A DNA stretch of 37,959 bases, from positions 1 through 37,959 of the forward strand of contig NZ_JAGGOZ010000051.1 of NCBI RefSeq assembly GCF_018614075.1, given 5' to 3'. Under the pieces are notes generated by a model that saw only the letters and a program-made list of their open reading frames with translations, made no database searches and had not been told where the DNA came from. Of the stretch, positions 8,088 to 16,661 are shown piece by piece (position 1 is the first letter of the stretch; each line of letters opens with the position of its first letter). Both the position numbers and the translations under genes were made by a program. The DNA is from Streptomyces sp. ISL-94. GTDB taxonomy: Bacteria > Actinomycetota > Actinomycetes > Streptomycetales > Streptomycetaceae.

Positions 8088-8297
8088 ATGGCTATTCGCC
8101 AGGGCGCCACGGACAACTGGATCAAGTCCTCGTACTCCGCCAACGGCGCCTGCGTCGAGGTCAAGTCCCCCGTCATGGAGGCCATCGCGGTGCGCGACTC
8201 GAAGGTGCAGGACGGCCCGTCCCTCACCTTCGCGCCCGGCTCCTGGACCTCGTTCGTCGCCGATGTCACCGAGGGCCGGCTGGGACGCCTCGCCTGA
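8088..8297 (+). CDS. scr2: DUF397 protein (Scr2-like)
   Basis: A compact 69-residue DUF397 protein. It has the family hallmarks WIKSSYSANGACVEVKS at the N-terminus, then IAVRDSKVQDGPSLTF, then PGSWTSFVADV. The ATG at 8088 has GGAGAG 4 nt upstream. DUF397 proteins work with the XRE/DUF5753 partner encoded just upstream, probably by modulating it directly. Unlike many such pairs there is a 214-bp gap with its own palindrome, so a separate promoter is likely. A hairpin shared with the convergent gene follows. Assignment to the family is firm; the symbol rests on synteny. Confidence 0.9.
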   Translation: MAIRQGATDNWIKSSYSANGACVEVKSPVMEAIAVRDSKVQDGPSLTFAPGSWTSFVADVTEGRLGRLA

Positions 8298-8386
8298 ACG
8301 TCACTGCATGCGTCCCCACCATCCGGACCGTCCCAACAGTCCAACCGCCCCATCAGTACGACCGGCACCACCAGCACCACCGCACG

Positions 8387-8427
8387 GAGCCCTCTCGACC
8401 GGCCCGCCGTCCTGGCCGAGGGGGCTC
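8387..8427. terminator. Bidirectional hairpin between convergent genes
   Basis: GAGCCC-CTCG pairs with CGAG-GGGCTC around a GC-rich loop, between the DUF397 stop (8297) and the EthD-like stop (8480). The convergent setting suggests a shared terminator. Confidence 0.6.
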
Positions 8428-8479
8428 GGCCATGTCCGGACGACCCGGCCGCGACCGCCGCTTGCCGCGCTTACCGCGC

Positions 8480-9403
8480 TTACCGCAACTGGTCGACGTA
8501 CCGGTCGGTCCCCGGCACCGTGGGGATGAACGGCGCCACCAGCTCCACCCGCCCCAGCCCCGCCTCCGCGACCTCCGCGTCCAGCCCCAGGAAGCGGTCC
8601 CAGCAGGTCCGGGGGTCCGCCTCCAGGAACCAGAGCAGCGTGAGCCGGGTGTCGACCCCCTCGACCTGCTTGACGTACGTCATCCGGTCCCCGGGCAGCG
8701 GCGTCGGCCGGAAGACCGTCACCATCGCGGCCGGGGAGCCCTGCAGCCGCTTCGGCAGCGCACGCGAGCGCAGCCACTCCAGCAGCTCGGCCCGCTGCTC
8801 GGGCCCGTCGGCGTCGACGACCTGGAGGACGAGCCCGGCGTACGGGTGGTCGAGCGCATGGAAGTCCCGGGGGCCCGCCGCGCCGTCGCGGTAGACGGTG
8901 GCCGCGTGGTCCTGGAAGGCCGTGAAGACGTGCGTGCGGTCCTGGCAGACCCGGCCGTCGCGGCCCAGCCGCTTGTTGATGCCGACGGTCCACTTCATGT
9001 GCTCGTCGTAGCGGCCCTCGGTGACCCAGTACGTCGATATGTAGCACCCGGCGGTGACGGGCTGGGCGACGGCCGACTTCTCGGGGTAGCGCAGCTCCTG
9101 GAGCTCCCGGGTGGCCACCCAGCGGCGGCCGGCGTACATCCACGGCATGGCCATGGCGCCGGCGTAGTAGTGGTCGTCCTCGTACCAGCGGTTGTACGCG
9201 TACTCGTGGCCCGGGTGGGGTTCCACCATGGTGATCAGGGCATGGCCGGGGCGGACGCCATAAGGGCCGACGGCCGCCAGCTCGGCGTAGTCGTCGACGC
9301 GGGTGTCGTCCTGCCGCCGGCCGTCGCCGTCCTCAAGGTCTTTGCGGTCCTTGGGGTCCATGGATTCCTTGGGGTCCTTGCGGTCCTGCTCTCGTCTGGT
9401 CAT
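8480..9403 (-). CDS. EthD-like two-domain alpha-beta-barrel protein
   Basis: About 293-307 residues. After a charged N-terminal tail (repeated DPK/DRKD) come two regions that look like ferredoxin-type dimeric alpha-beta barrels: ALITMVEPHPGHEYAYNRWY near residue 55 and LTLLWFLEADPRTCWDRFLG near 255. The EHxYNxWY-like opening resembles EthD-type and related small hydrophobic-molecule-binding enzymes. No metal or flavin motif is visible and the reaction is unknown. Two starts are possible. ATG at 9403 has no ribosome site and could be leaderless, with TAGACC at -10. ATG at 9361 has AAGGA 4 nt upstream. A CTGATGCTGCGTCAG palindrome sits 14 bp before 9403, between the likely -10 and -35. It is divergent from the aminotransferase gene. 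Confidence 0.75.
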   Translation of the reverse strand: MTRREQDRKDPKESMDPKDRKDLEDGDGRRQDDTRVDDYAELAAVGPYGVRPGHALITMVEPHPGHEYAYNRWYEDDHYYAGAMAMPWMYAGRRWVATRELQELRYPEKSAVAQPVTAGCYISTYWVTEGRYDEHMKWTVGINKRLGRDGRVCQDRTHVFTAFQDHAATVYRDGAAGPRDFHALDHPYAGLVLQVVDADGPEQRAELLEWLRSRALPKRLQGSPAAMVTVFRPTPLPGDRMTYVKQVEGVDTRLTLLWFLEADPRTCWDRFLGLDAEVAEAGLGRVELVAPFIPTVPGTDRYVDQLR

Positions 9404-9416
9404 GGGACCGGTCTAG

Positions 9417-9431
9417 CTGATGCTGCGTCAG
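9417..9431. promoter_or_regulatory. TetR-type operator CTGATGCTGCGTCAG (site 1 of 5)
   Basis: A 15-bp palindrome with one mismatched pair, in the 140-bp divergent spacer between the EthD-like and aminotransferase genes. It matches the pattern CTGACGNNNCGTCAG found at four other places in this window (11111, 31371, 31432, 33315). Its position could control either or both genes. Confidence 0.6.
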
Positions 9432-9482
9432 ATGGGGAGGGGGCGTGGACGGTCCCACCACCGGGATCAGGATGCGAAACAT

Positions 9483-9514
9483 AGATGCCGTCTGCATCTT
9501 TCTGCCGCTACGAT
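9483..9514 (+). promoter_or_regulatory. Promoter region with AGATGC-N5-GCATCT operator
   Basis: A perfect inverted repeat AGATGC-CGTCT-GCATCT (9483-9499) is followed by a TACGAT -10 box (9509-9514), 30 bp before the aminotransferase GTG. The repeat covers the expected -35 position, so a bound repressor would block transcription. It is different from the CTGACG palindrome 52 bp upstream. Confidence 0.5.
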
Positions 9515-9543
9515 GCGCGCACCCGACTCCCCGAGGAGCCCCC

Positions 9544-10791
9544 GTGCCTGCTGCCGCCGCGGTCGCCACCGCCGTCGCCACCGCCGTCGCCTCGCCGCCG
9601 CCCGCGTTCGCCGCCCGCGCCGCCTCGGTGGGGGGTTCTCCCGTACGCGAGATCCTCGCGCTCACCGAACGCCCCGGGGTGATCTCCTTCGCCGGCGGCC
9701 TCCCCGCGCCCGAGCTCTTCGACACCGAGGGCCTGCGGGCCGCGTATGACGCCGCCTTCGCGGCCTCCGCGCGGCGGGCGCTCCAGTACTCCACCACCGA
9801 GGGCGCCCCGGAGCTGCGCGCGGCTGTCGCGGACCGGGCGACCGCGCGGGGCCTGGCCACGGGCCCGGACGACGTGCTCATCACCTCGGGCTCGCAGCAG
9901 GCGCTCACGCTCATCGCGGCCACCCTGGTCGATCCGGGGGACGTGGTCCTGGTCGAGAACCCCACCTACCTGGCGGCCTTGCAGTGCTTCGGGCTGGCGG
10001 GGGCCCGGGTGATAGCCGTCCCCTGCGATGAGCAGGGGATCCTCCCGGACGCCCTGGCCGACATCGTCGCGCGGGAGCGCCCCAGGCTGCTCTACACCAT
10101 CCCCACCTTCCAGAACCCGACGGGACGCACCCTGCCGGCCGCCCGCCGGGCGGCGATCGCGCAGACGGCGGCGCGGCTCGGGCTGTGGCTGGTCGAGGAC
10201 GACCCGTACGGGGACCTCCGCTACGAGGGGGACCACGTCCCGTGGCTCGCCGCCCACCCGGGGGCGGAGGACCGTACCGCGCTGCTCGGCAGCTTCTCGA
10301 AGGTCATGGCGCCGGGGCTGCGGCTGGGCTGGCTGCGCGCACCGGCGGCGCTGCGGCGGGCGGCGGTGGTCGCGAAGCAGGCGGCCGACCTGCACACCTC
10401 GACGGTGGACCAGCTGGCCGCCGCGCACTACCTGGCCGAGGTGGACCTGGACGCCCACGTCGCGCGGGTCCGCGCGGCCTACCGGGCCCGCCGCGACGCC
10501 CTCCTGACGGGCCTGCCCGAAGCCCTCCCGGCCGGCTCCGAGTGGAACCGCCCGGAGGGCGGCATGTTCGTCTGGGCCCGCCTCCCGGAGGGCCACGACG
10601 CGACGGCCCTCCTCACCTCGGCCCTCACCCACGACGTGGCCTTCGTCCCGGGCTCCCCCTTCTTCACGGGCCCCCCGGACCCGCGCACCCTCCGCCTGTC
10701 CTTCACGACGCACACGCCGCAGGAGATCACGGAGGGCCTGAAGCGACTGGGGGCGGCGGGCTCCTCGGCCGGGGTGACGTCGAACCGGTGA
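9544..10791 (+). CDS. PLP-dependent aminotransferase (class I, 2-aminoadipate/MocR-like fold)
   Basis: A 415-residue fold-type I aminotransferase of the group related to LysN and to MocR C-terminal domains, but with no helix-turn-helix. Visible motifs are SFAGGLPAPELF, the SGSQQAL cofactor turn, VENPTYLAAL, YTIPTFQNPTG and VEDDPYGDLRYEG (the Asp that pairs with the pyridine nitrogen). LLGSFSKVMAPGLRLGW holds the Schiff-base lysine, and LRLSF near the end holds the substrate-carboxylate arginine. The GTG at 9544 has GAGGAG 5 nt upstream; the longer open frame before it overlaps the promoter. The first 20 residues are an Ala/Val run encoded by a short imperfect repeat. The likely role is transamination of a branched, aromatic or aminoadipate-like amino acid; the exact substrate cannot be read from sequence. 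Confidence 0.9.
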   Translation: MPAAAAVATAVATAVASPPPAFAARAASVGGSPVREILALTERPGVISFAGGLPAPELFDTEGLRAAYDAAFAASARRALQYSTTEGAPELRAAVADRATARGLATGPDDVLITSGSQQALTLIAATLVDPGDVVLVENPTYLAALQCFGLAGARVIAVPCDEQGILPDALADIVARERPRLLYTIPTFQNPTGRTLPAARRAAIAQTAARLGLWLVEDDPYGDLRYEGDHVPWLAAHPGAEDRTALLGSFSKVMAPGLRLGWLRAPAALRRAAVVAKQAADLHTSTVDQLAAAHYLAEVDLDAHVARVRAAYRARRDALLTGLPEALPAGSEWNRPEGGMFVWARLPEGHDATALLTSALTHDVAFVPGSPFFTGPPDPRTLRLSFTTHTPQEITEGLKRLGAAGSSAGVTSNR

Positions 10792-10793
10792 CC

Positions 10794-10818
10794 CGCCAGG
10801 CGGAATCCCCTGGTGGCG
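10794..10818 (+). terminator. Possible hairpin after the aminotransferase gene
   Basis: CCAGG (10796-10800) pairs with CCTGG (10809-10813), with a weaker outer CG pairing, just 3 nt past the stop. The stem is short, so the call is tentative. Confidence 0.4.
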
Positions 10819-10884
10819 ACATGCGCATGCCGGCGCCGATACCGTCCCCTGATCACGACACCTCGGGGCGACAGTTCCCTGCAC

Positions 10885-11037
10885 GTGCGGCGCTCACGAC
10901 CGGCCCCCGGCCTCCGCCTCGCCCTGGCGGCGGCCGCCGCCACCCTGACCGCTGTCGGCTGCACGGCGACACCCGGGCCGTCGGGCGCGGGCACCGCCGC
11001 GCCGCCGGCGTCCGCGACGAGGCCCACGCCCGGATGA
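10885..11037 (+). CDS. Possible tiny lipoprotein (50 aa)
   Basis: GTG at 10885 would start VRRSRPAPGLRLALAAAAAT followed by LTAVGC and a Pro/Thr/Ala-rich tail. The pattern is basic N-region, hydrophobic core and lipobox-like AVGC, as in a lipoprotein signal. The ribosome site is weak and the mature part is only about 25 residues. It may be a genuine small lipoprotein, a decayed gene or chance. The rest of the 367-bp gap before the SDR gene holds only the terminator above and the operator at 11111. Confidence 0.3.
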   Translation: MRRSRPAPGLRLALAAAAATLTAVGCTATPGPSGAGTAAPPASATRPTPG

Positions 11038-11110
11038 ACCGGGCAACGGCACCCGCCTGCCAGGCCCCTTCCCGGCCCGCCCCTTCCCAACCCACCCCGC
11101 CTCCCCTAGC

Positions 11111-11125
11111 CTGACGGACCGTCAG
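11111..11125. promoter_or_regulatory. TetR-type operator CTGACGGACCGTCAG (site 2 of 5)
   Basis: A perfect palindrome with 7-bp arms around a central A, 33 bp before the SDR start. The same 15-mer recurs exactly at 33315-33329. Its position near the expected transcription start fits repression of the SDR gene and possibly of the FO synthase gene behind it. Confidence 0.7.
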
Positions 11126-11158
11126 ATTTATCTTCCGCGCGCGCACCGGAGGCCCGTC

Positions 11159-11941
11159 ATGCTGCTTCAAGGGAAGACCGTCATCGTCTCCGGCGTCGGG
11201 GCCGGGCTCGGGCATCAAGTGGCCGCCGCCGTGGTGCGGGACGGCGGGAATGCCGTGCTCGGGGCGCGGACCGAGGCGAATCTGGCCAAGGCTGCGGCCG
11301 AGATCGATCCCGGCGGGGCGCGCACCGCGTACCGGCCCACCGACATCGGGGACGAGGGGCAGTGCCGGGCCCTTGCCGCGCTGGCCGTCGAGCGGTTCGG
11401 CGGGGTGGACGCCGTCGTGCACGTCGCCGCCTGGGACTCGTACTTCGGCGGGGTGGAGGACGCCGACTTCGGGACCTGGCAGCAGATCATCGACGTCAAT
11501 CTCCTGGGGACCCTGCGGATGACCCGGGCCTGTCTGCCCGCCCTCAAGGAGCGCGGCGGCTCCGTCGTCATCATCGGGACGCAGTCCGCCATCGCCGCGC
11601 CCAACGAGGTGCAGCAGGCCGCCTACGCCGCCTCCAAGGGGGCCCTGACCTCCGCCATGTACTCCATGGCCCGCGAGCTCGGCCCCCACCGGATCCGGGT
11701 CAACACCGTGCTGCCCGGCTGGATGTGGGGGCCGCCCGTGCAGGCGTTCGTCACCTTCACCGCCCATACGGAAAAGGTTCCGGAGGCCGAGGTGCACAAG
11801 CGGCTGACCGAGCGCATGGCGCTGCCCGACCTCGCCACCGACGGGGACGTCGCCGACGCCGCCGTGTTCCTCTCCTCCGACCGGGCGCGGGCGATAACCG
11901 GCCAGTCGCTGCTGGTCAACGCCGGTGAGGTGATGCGATGA
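11159..11941 (+). CDS. Short-chain dehydrogenase/reductase (SDR)
   Basis: A 260-residue classical SDR, an NAD(P)-dependent oxidoreductase acting on a hydroxyl/carbonyl group. [10 protein letters not shown] near residue 11 is the GxxxGxG dinucleotide loop. VHVAAW takes the NNAG position in altered form, and YAASKG near 157 holds the catalytic Tyr and Lys. PGWMWGP follows as the substrate-side loop. The N-terminal [14 protein letters not shown] is typical. ATG at 11159 is preceded by GGAGG 7 nt upstream. The gene ends 40 bp before the FO synthase gene and may be cotranscribed with it. The operator-like palindrome upstream links it to the minus-strand LLM genes near 31-33 kb. Substrate unknown. 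Confidence 0.88.
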   Translation: MLLQGKTVIVSGVGAGLGHQVAAAVVRDGGNAVLGARTEANLAKAAAEIDPGGARTAYRPTDIGDEGQCRALAALAVERFGGVDAVVHVAAWDSYFGGVEDADFGTWQQIIDVNLLGTLRMTRACLPALKERGGSVVIIGTQSAIAAPNEVQQAAYAASKGALTSAMYSMARELGPHRIRVNTVLPGWMWGPPVQAFVTFTAHTEKVPEAEVHKRLTERMALPDLATDGDVADAAVFLSSDRARAITGQSLLVNAGEVMR

Positions 11942-11981
11942 CGCAGCCCGTGCCCGCGCGGGCGGATCGTATGCTCGGCCC

Positions 11982-14558
11982 ATGACCACTCCGAGTGACG
12001 CTCCGACCGAAAACGCGATGCGCCGCGCGCTCCGGCGGGCCCGCGACGGCGTCGCGCTCGACGCGACCGAGGCGGCCGTACTCCTCCAGGCGCGCGGCGA
12101 GGACCTGAAGGTCCTCGCCGCCTCCGCCGCACGGGTGAGGGACGCCGGGCTCGCCGCCGCCGGGCGGCCCGGTGTCATCACCTACTCCCGCAAGGTCTTC
12201 ATCCCCCTCACCCGCCTCTGCCGCGACAAGTGCCACTACTGCACCTTCGTGACCGTGCCCGGCAAGCTCCGCAAAAGCGGCCACGGGATGTACCTCTCCC
12301 CCGACGAGGTCCTCGACATCGCCCGCCAAGGCGCGGCGATGGGCTGCAAGGAAGCCCTGTTCACGCTGGGCGACCGCCCCGAGGACCGCTGGCCCGAGGC
12401 CCGCGAGTGGCTCGACGCCCACGGCTACGACGACACCCTCGCCTATGTGCGCGCCATGGCGATCCGGGTGCTGGAGGAGACGGGGCTGCTGCCGCACCTC
12501 AATCCCGGCGTCCTGTCGTGGTCCGATCTGCAGCGGCTGAAGCCCGTCGCGCCCAGCATGGGCATGATGCTGGAGACCACCGCCACCCGCCTGTGGTCCG
12601 AGCCCGGCGGCCCCCACCACGGCTCCCCGGACAAGGAGCCGGCCGTCAGGCTGCGGGTGCTGGAGGACGCGGGCCGGTCGAACGTCCCGTTCACCACCGG
12701 GGTGCTGATCGGCATCGGCGAGACGTACGAGGAGCGCGCGGACGCCTTCTTCGAACTCCGCCGGATCCAGCGCAGCTACCACGGCATCCAGGAGGTCATC
12801 GTCCAGAACTTCCGCGCCAAGCCGGACACCGCCATGCGCGGCATGCCGGACGCGGAGCTGGAGGAGCTGGCCGCCGCCATCGCCGTCGGCCGCCACATCC
12901 TGGGGCCCAGCGCCCGGATACAGGCACCGCCGAACCTGGTGGACGCCGAGTACGCGCTGCTCATCGGCGCGGGCATCGACGACTGGGGCGGGGTGTCGCC
13001 GCTGACCCCCGACCACGTCAATCCCGAGCGCCCCTGGCCGCACATCGAGGAGCTGGCCGAGCGGACCGCCGCCGCCGGTTTCGAGCTGCGCGAACGGCTG
13101 ACGATCTACCCGGAGTTCCTCCAGCGGGGCGAGCCCTGGCTGGACCCCCGGCTGCTGCCGCACGTACGCGCACTGGCCGACGTACGGACCGGCCTGGCGG
13201 ATGAGGGCGCGCCCGTCGAGGGGCGGCCCTGGCAGGAACCGGAGGAGGGCTTCACGGCGTACGGGCGCACCGACCTGCACGCCGCCATCGACACCGAGGG
13301 CCGCACCGGGGACCGCCGCGAGGACTTCGACCACGTCTACGGGGACTGGGAGGCGCTGCGCGAGGCGGCCGCTCCCGGGATGGTCCCGGAGCGCATCGAC
13401 ACGGACGTACGGGCCGCGCTCGCGCAGGCCGCCGACGACCCGACGCGCCTCACCGACGAGCAGGCGCTGGCCCTGCTGCACGCGGACGGGCCGGCGCTGG
13501 ACGCCCTGTGCCGGATCGCGGACGACCTGCGGAAGTCGGTGGTCGGGGACGAGGTCACCTACATCGTCACGCGCAACATCAACTTCACCAACGTCTGTTA
13601 CACCGGCTGCCGCTTCTGCGCCTTCGCCCAGCGCCGCACGGACGCCGACGCCTACACCCTGTCGCTGGACCAGGTCGCCGACCGCGCCGCCCAGGCCTGG
13701 GAGGTGGGCGCGGTCGAGGTGTGCATGCAGGGCGGCATCCACCCGGACCTGCCGGGGACGGCGTACTTCGACATCGCGCGGGCGGTGAAGCAGCGGGTCC
13801 CCGGCATGCACGTGCACGCCTTCTCCCCGATGGAGGTCGTCAACGGTGCCACGCGTACGGGGATGTCCGTACGGGACTGGCTGACGGCGGCCAAGGAGGC
13901 CGGGCTGGACTCCATCCCGGGTACGGCGGCGGAGATCCTGGACGACGAGGTCCGCTGGGTGCTGACCAAGGGCAAGCTGCCGGCGGCGGACTGGATCGAT
14001 GTCGTCACGACGGCGCACGAGCTCGGGATCCGCTCCTCGTCGACCATGATGTACGGGCACGTGGACCAGCCGCGGCACTGGCTCGGGCACTTCCGCACGC
14101 TGGCCCGGATACAGCAGCAGACCGGCGGTTTCACGGAGTTCGTGACGCTGCCGTTCATCCACACCAACGCGCCCGTGTACCTGGCGGGCATCTCCCGGCC
14201 GGGGCCGACCGTGCGCGACAACCGTGCGGTGACGGCAATGGCCCGGATCCTGCTGCACCCGTACATCCCCCACATCCAGACGAGCTGGGTGAAGCTGGGC
14301 GCGGAGGGCGCGGCCGAGATGCTGCGGTCGGGGGCGAACGACCTGGGCGGGACGCTGATGGAGGAGACCATCTCGCGGATGGCGGGGTCGAGTTACGGCT
14401 CGTACAAGTCGGTGCAGGAGCTGATCGCGGTCGCGGAGGCGGCGGGGCGGCCGGCGAAGGCGCGTACGACGCTGTACGGGGAGGTCCCGGAGGAGCGGCA
14501 GCGGGCGGCCCTGGCCTCGGACGGGCACCTGCCGGAGCTGCTGCCCGTACTGGACTGA
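11982..14558 (+). CDS. fbiC: Bifunctional FO synthase (CofG/CofH fusion)
   Basis: An 858-residue fusion of two radical-SAM enzymes. It makes 7,8-didemethyl-8-hydroxy-5-deazariboflavin (FO), the chromophore of coenzyme F420, from tyrosine and 5-amino-6-ribitylaminouracil. The CofG-like half carries C80-x3-C84-x2-C87 (CRDKCHYC). The CofH-like half carries C539-x3-C543-x2-C546 (CYTGCRFC). Both are [4Fe-4S]/SAM signatures. The order and total length match actinobacterial FbiC. ATG at 11982 has no clear ribosome site; it may be leaderless or translationally dependent on the SDR 40 bp upstream. A strong hairpin follows. F420 is the cofactor of many LLM oxidoreductases, and the window has three LLM-family genes (16977, 30226, 32297). 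Confidence 0.96.
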   Translation: MTTPSDAPTENAMRRALRRARDGVALDATEAAVLLQARGEDLKVLAASAARVRDAGLAAAGRPGVITYSRKVFIPLTRLCRDKCHYCTFVTVPGKLRKSGHGMYLSPDEVLDIARQGAAMGCKEALFTLGDRPEDRWPEAREWLDAHGYDDTLAYVRAMAIRVLEETGLLPHLNPGVLSWSDLQRLKPVAPSMGMMLETTATRLWSEPGGPHHGSPDKEPAVRLRVLEDAGRSNVPFTTGVLIGIGETYEERADAFFELRRIQRSYHGIQEVIVQNFRAKPDTAMRGMPDAELEELAAAIAVGRHILGPSARIQAPPNLVDAEYALLIGAGIDDWGGVSPLTPDHVNPERPWPHIEELAERTAAAGFELRERLTIYPEFLQRGEPWLDPRLLPHVRALADVRTGLADEGAPVEGRPWQEPEEGFTAYGRTDLHAAIDTEGRTGDRREDFDHVYGDWEALREAAAPGMVPERIDTDVRAALAQAADDPTRLTDEQALALLHADGPALDALCRIADDLRKSVVGDEVTYIVTRNINFTNVCYTGCRFCAFAQRRTDADAYTLSLDQVADRAAQAWEVGAVEVCMQGGIHPDLPGTAYFDIARAVKQRVPGMHVHAFSPMEVVNGATRTGMSVRDWLTAAKEAGLDSIPGTAAEILDDEVRWVLTKGKLPAADWIDVVTTAHELGIRSSSTMMYGHVDQPRHWLGHFRTLARIQQQTGGFTEFVTLPFIHTNAPVYLAGISRPGPTVRDNRAVTAMARILLHPYIPHIQTSWVKLGAEGAAEMLRSGANDLGGTLMEETISRMAGSSYGSYKSVQELIAVAEAAGRPAKARTTLYGEVPEERQRAALASDGHLPELLPVLD

Positions 14559-14575
14559 CCTGCCATACGCGGCCG

Positions 14576-14606
14576 GGCCCGGCCGGGGGCGGGTTCCGGC
14601 CGGGCC
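14576..14606 (+). terminator. Strong hairpin after the FO synthase gene
   Basis: Perfect 11-bp arms GGCCCGGCCGG and CCGGCCGGGCC with a 9-nt loop, 17 nt past the stop. No T-run follows, as usual in this GC-rich genus. Confidence 0.7.
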
Positions 14607-14696
14607 AGCCAGGGGCCTGCGGCGGCCGGGTGGGAGGCCGGCCAGGCGGCTGAAAATATTCGGATTCCGGCCGTTCTCCGCTCATTTACGGGCCGC

Positions 14697-14725
14697 TTGA
14701 CAGGCTGCTTTCGAATTTCGACTGA
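14697..14725 (+). promoter_or_regulatory. Consensus-like -35 box TTGACA before the ADP-ribosylglycohydrolase-like gene
   Basis: TTGACA at 14697-14702 is a perfect housekeeping -35 hexamer. At 17 bp spacing the -10 would be the weak GACTGA (14720-14725). CACTAA at 14733 is another candidate but too far from this -35. The surrounding bases are unusually AT-rich, as expected of a promoter. Confidence 0.45.
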
Positions 14726-14739
14726 ACCTGTCCACTAAA

Positions 14740-16611
14740 GTGCGCGCCAATGCAGGCACGTTCGGGGGGACGGTGGCGGCGGTGGCCGAGGTGAACGAAG
14801 TGATCGGTACAGGCATGACGGGCGGGACGGACGCACCGGGCGAGGCCGAGCCCCTCGGCGGCGCCGTGCCCCTCGGCGGCGCCGTGCCCTTCGGCGGCGC
14901 CGTGCCCGGATCGAGCGCGGTGGCCGAAGCCGGCCCTGCGGGCGCCCTGTACGCAGTCGGCCCCGCAGGCGTCGTGGCCGGACCCGGCCCCCGGGCCGCA
15001 TCCGGCGAAGCCGGGCCTGACGGCGCGCTGCACGCAGTCGGCCCCGCAGGCGCCACGACCGGACCCGGCCCCCGGGGCGCATCCGGCGAAGCCGGCCCTG
15101 ACAGCGCGCTGCACGCAGTCGGCCCCGCAGGCGCCACGACCGGACCCGGCATCGGCGCCGCATCCGGCGAAGCCAGCCCTGACGGCGCGCTGCACGCAGT
15201 CGGCGCTGGAGGCGCCACGACCGGACCCGGCCCCCGGGGCGCATCCGGCGAAGCCGGCCCTGACAGCGCGCTGCACGCAGTCGGCCCCGCAGGCGCCACG
15301 GCCGGACCCGGCATCGGCGGCCCCACGGCCGACCCCGGCACCGCAAGCGGGCTCGGCGAAGCCGGACCTGGCGGCGGGCTGCGCAGAGCCGGGGTCGCGC
15401 AGGCGGCTGAGGCCCCCGGTAGCGGGCCGGACGCTCCGGCCGCGCGGGTGGCGGGCGGGGTGCGGAGTCCGGGGTCGCGCACCGGGCTGTGGGGGCGGTT
15501 CGAGCAGCAGGACTTCCGGAGCCGGGTGCGCGGGGCGCTGCTCGGGGGCGCCATAGGCGACGCCCTCGGGGCCGCCGCCGCGCCGGGCCGCGGGTCCGAG
15601 GGGCCGCACGGGGCCGGGCCCGCCGGGCCGGGCCGCGGGCCGGAGGGGCCCGAGGGGCCGACCTGGGCCGGGGCCGGCGCGCGCGGGCGGGTCGGTGCCG
15701 CCACGCAGCTCACGCTGTTCACCGTGGACGGGCTCATACGGGCCCACGTCCGCCGGGACACCGGTGCCTGGCATCCGCCCACCGACATCCACCGGGCGTA
15801 CCTCCGATGGGCCGCCACCCAGCACGACTGGGGTCCCGACGAGCGCCGCAAGGACAACGGCTGGCTCGCGCAGCAGGAGTGGCTCTACACCCGCCGCAAC
15901 CCCGACCGCGCCTCCATGACCGGCTTCGGCGACGCCGTCATCGGCACCCTCGACAAGCCGAAGAACCCCACCGCCCGGGACGCGGCCGCCGCCACCCGCT
16001 CGGCGCCGTTCGGGCTGCTCGTCGGCTGGGAGCCCGCCCTCGTCCTGCAACTCGCGGTCGAGTGCGCCGCGCAGAGCCACGGCCACCCCGGCGCCTACCT
16101 CTCGGCCGGCGCCTTCGCCGTCATCGTGCACGCACTGACCCGCGGCGACTCCCCCGACACCGCAACCCACCGCGCCCTCGCCCTGCTCGCCGCCCGCCCC
16201 GGCCACCAGTCCGTCACCGATGCCCTGCAGCGCGCCCTTTCGGCCGTCACCCAGGGCCCGCCGACCCCCGAGCGCCTCCGAACCCTCTTCCCCACGGGCG
16301 GCGCTGACGCCGAGGACACCCTCGCCGTCGCCGTCTACTGCGCCCTCGTCGCCGAGGACATCCCGCACGGGCTGCACCTCGCCGTCGGCCACGGCGGGGA
16401 CCCGGCCGCCGCCGGCGCCCTCTGCGGGGCCCTGCTCGGCGCCCTGCACGGCGAGACGGCCCTTCCGGCCGCCCGACTCGCCGAGCTCGAAGGCCGCGCC
16501 ACGCTGCTCGAACTCGCCGACGACTTCGCCCTGGAGATGACCCAGGGCCCGGCCCTCCACGGCCCGGCCGTCTCCACCCCCGGCTGGACCGAAAGGTATC
16601 CCCCGCTTTAG
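14740..16611 (+). CDS. ADP-ribosylglycohydrolase-fold protein, metal ligands lost
   Basis: Up to 623 residues. The last ~370 follow the DraG/ARH fold: RVRGALLGGAIGDALGA opens it and GALCGALLGALHG near the C-terminus closes it. Active members bind two metal ions through a TDD-type motif and a DxD(T/S) motif. Here the first is GAAT (residues 319-322, before QLTLFTVDG) and the second is DPAAA (554-558). Most metal ligands are therefore replaced by Ala or Pro, and the protein should not hydrolyse ADP-ribosyl bonds in the usual way. It may bind ADP-ribose or have another role. Residues 63-197 are five 27-residue Gly/Pro/Ala repeats. The start is uncertain: GTG 14740 is the longest, while GTG 14782 has GGGGGG 11 nt upstream. 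Confidence 0.8.
   Translation: MRANAGTFGGTVAAVAEVNEVIGTGMTGGTDAPGEAEPLGGAVPLGGAVPFGGAVPGSSAVAEAGPAGALYAVGPAGVVAGPGPRAASGEAGPDGALHAVGPAGATTGPGPRGASGEAGPDSALHAVGPAGATTGPGIGAASGEASPDGALHAVGAGGATTGPGPRGASGEAGPDSALHAVGPAGATAGPGIGGPTADPGTASGLGEAGPGGGLRRAGVAQAAEAPGSGPDAPAARVAGGVRSPGSRTGLWGRFEQQDFRSRVRGALLGGAIGDALGAAAAPGRGSEGPHGAGPAGPGRGPEGPEGPTWAGAGARGRVGAATQLTLFTVDGLIRAHVRRDTGAWHPPTDIHRAYLRWAATQHDWGPDERRKDNGWLAQQEWLYTRRNPDRASMTGFGDAVIGTLDKPKNPTARDAAAATRSAPFGLLVGWEPALVLQLAVECAAQSHGHPGAYLSAGAFAVIVHALTRGDSPDTATHRALALLAARPGHQSVTDALQRALSAVTQGPPTPERLRTLFPTGGADAEDTLAVAVYCALVAEDIPHGLHLAVGHGGDPAAAGALCGALLGALHGETALPAARLAELEGRATLLELADDFALEMTQGPALHGPAVSTPGWTERYPPL
14926..15330. repeat. Five 81-bp tandem repeats in the ADP-ribosylglycohydrolase-like gene
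   Basis: Units begin at 14926, 15007, 15088, 15169 and 15250 and encode variants of EAGPDGALHAVGPAGATTGP followed by GPRGASG. Unit length stays exactly 27 codons; the last unit diverges at its end. The high identity suggests recent amplification by unequal crossing over. The product is a flexible linker with no predicted fold. Confidence 0.92.
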
Positions 16612-16661
16612 AACCATCCACGGCCATAAGGCTGTTACGCCCGCGTCCGCCCGACAGGGAG

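Noticed and set aside
11916..14528. 870-residue minus-strand frame opposite fbiC
   Set aside because: fbiC on the plus strand has complete radical-SAM signatures; the opposite frame is Arg/His/Gly-rich noise.
14926..15330. CRISPR-like periodicity
   Set aside because: The 81-bp units are contiguous, in frame and coding, with no spacers.
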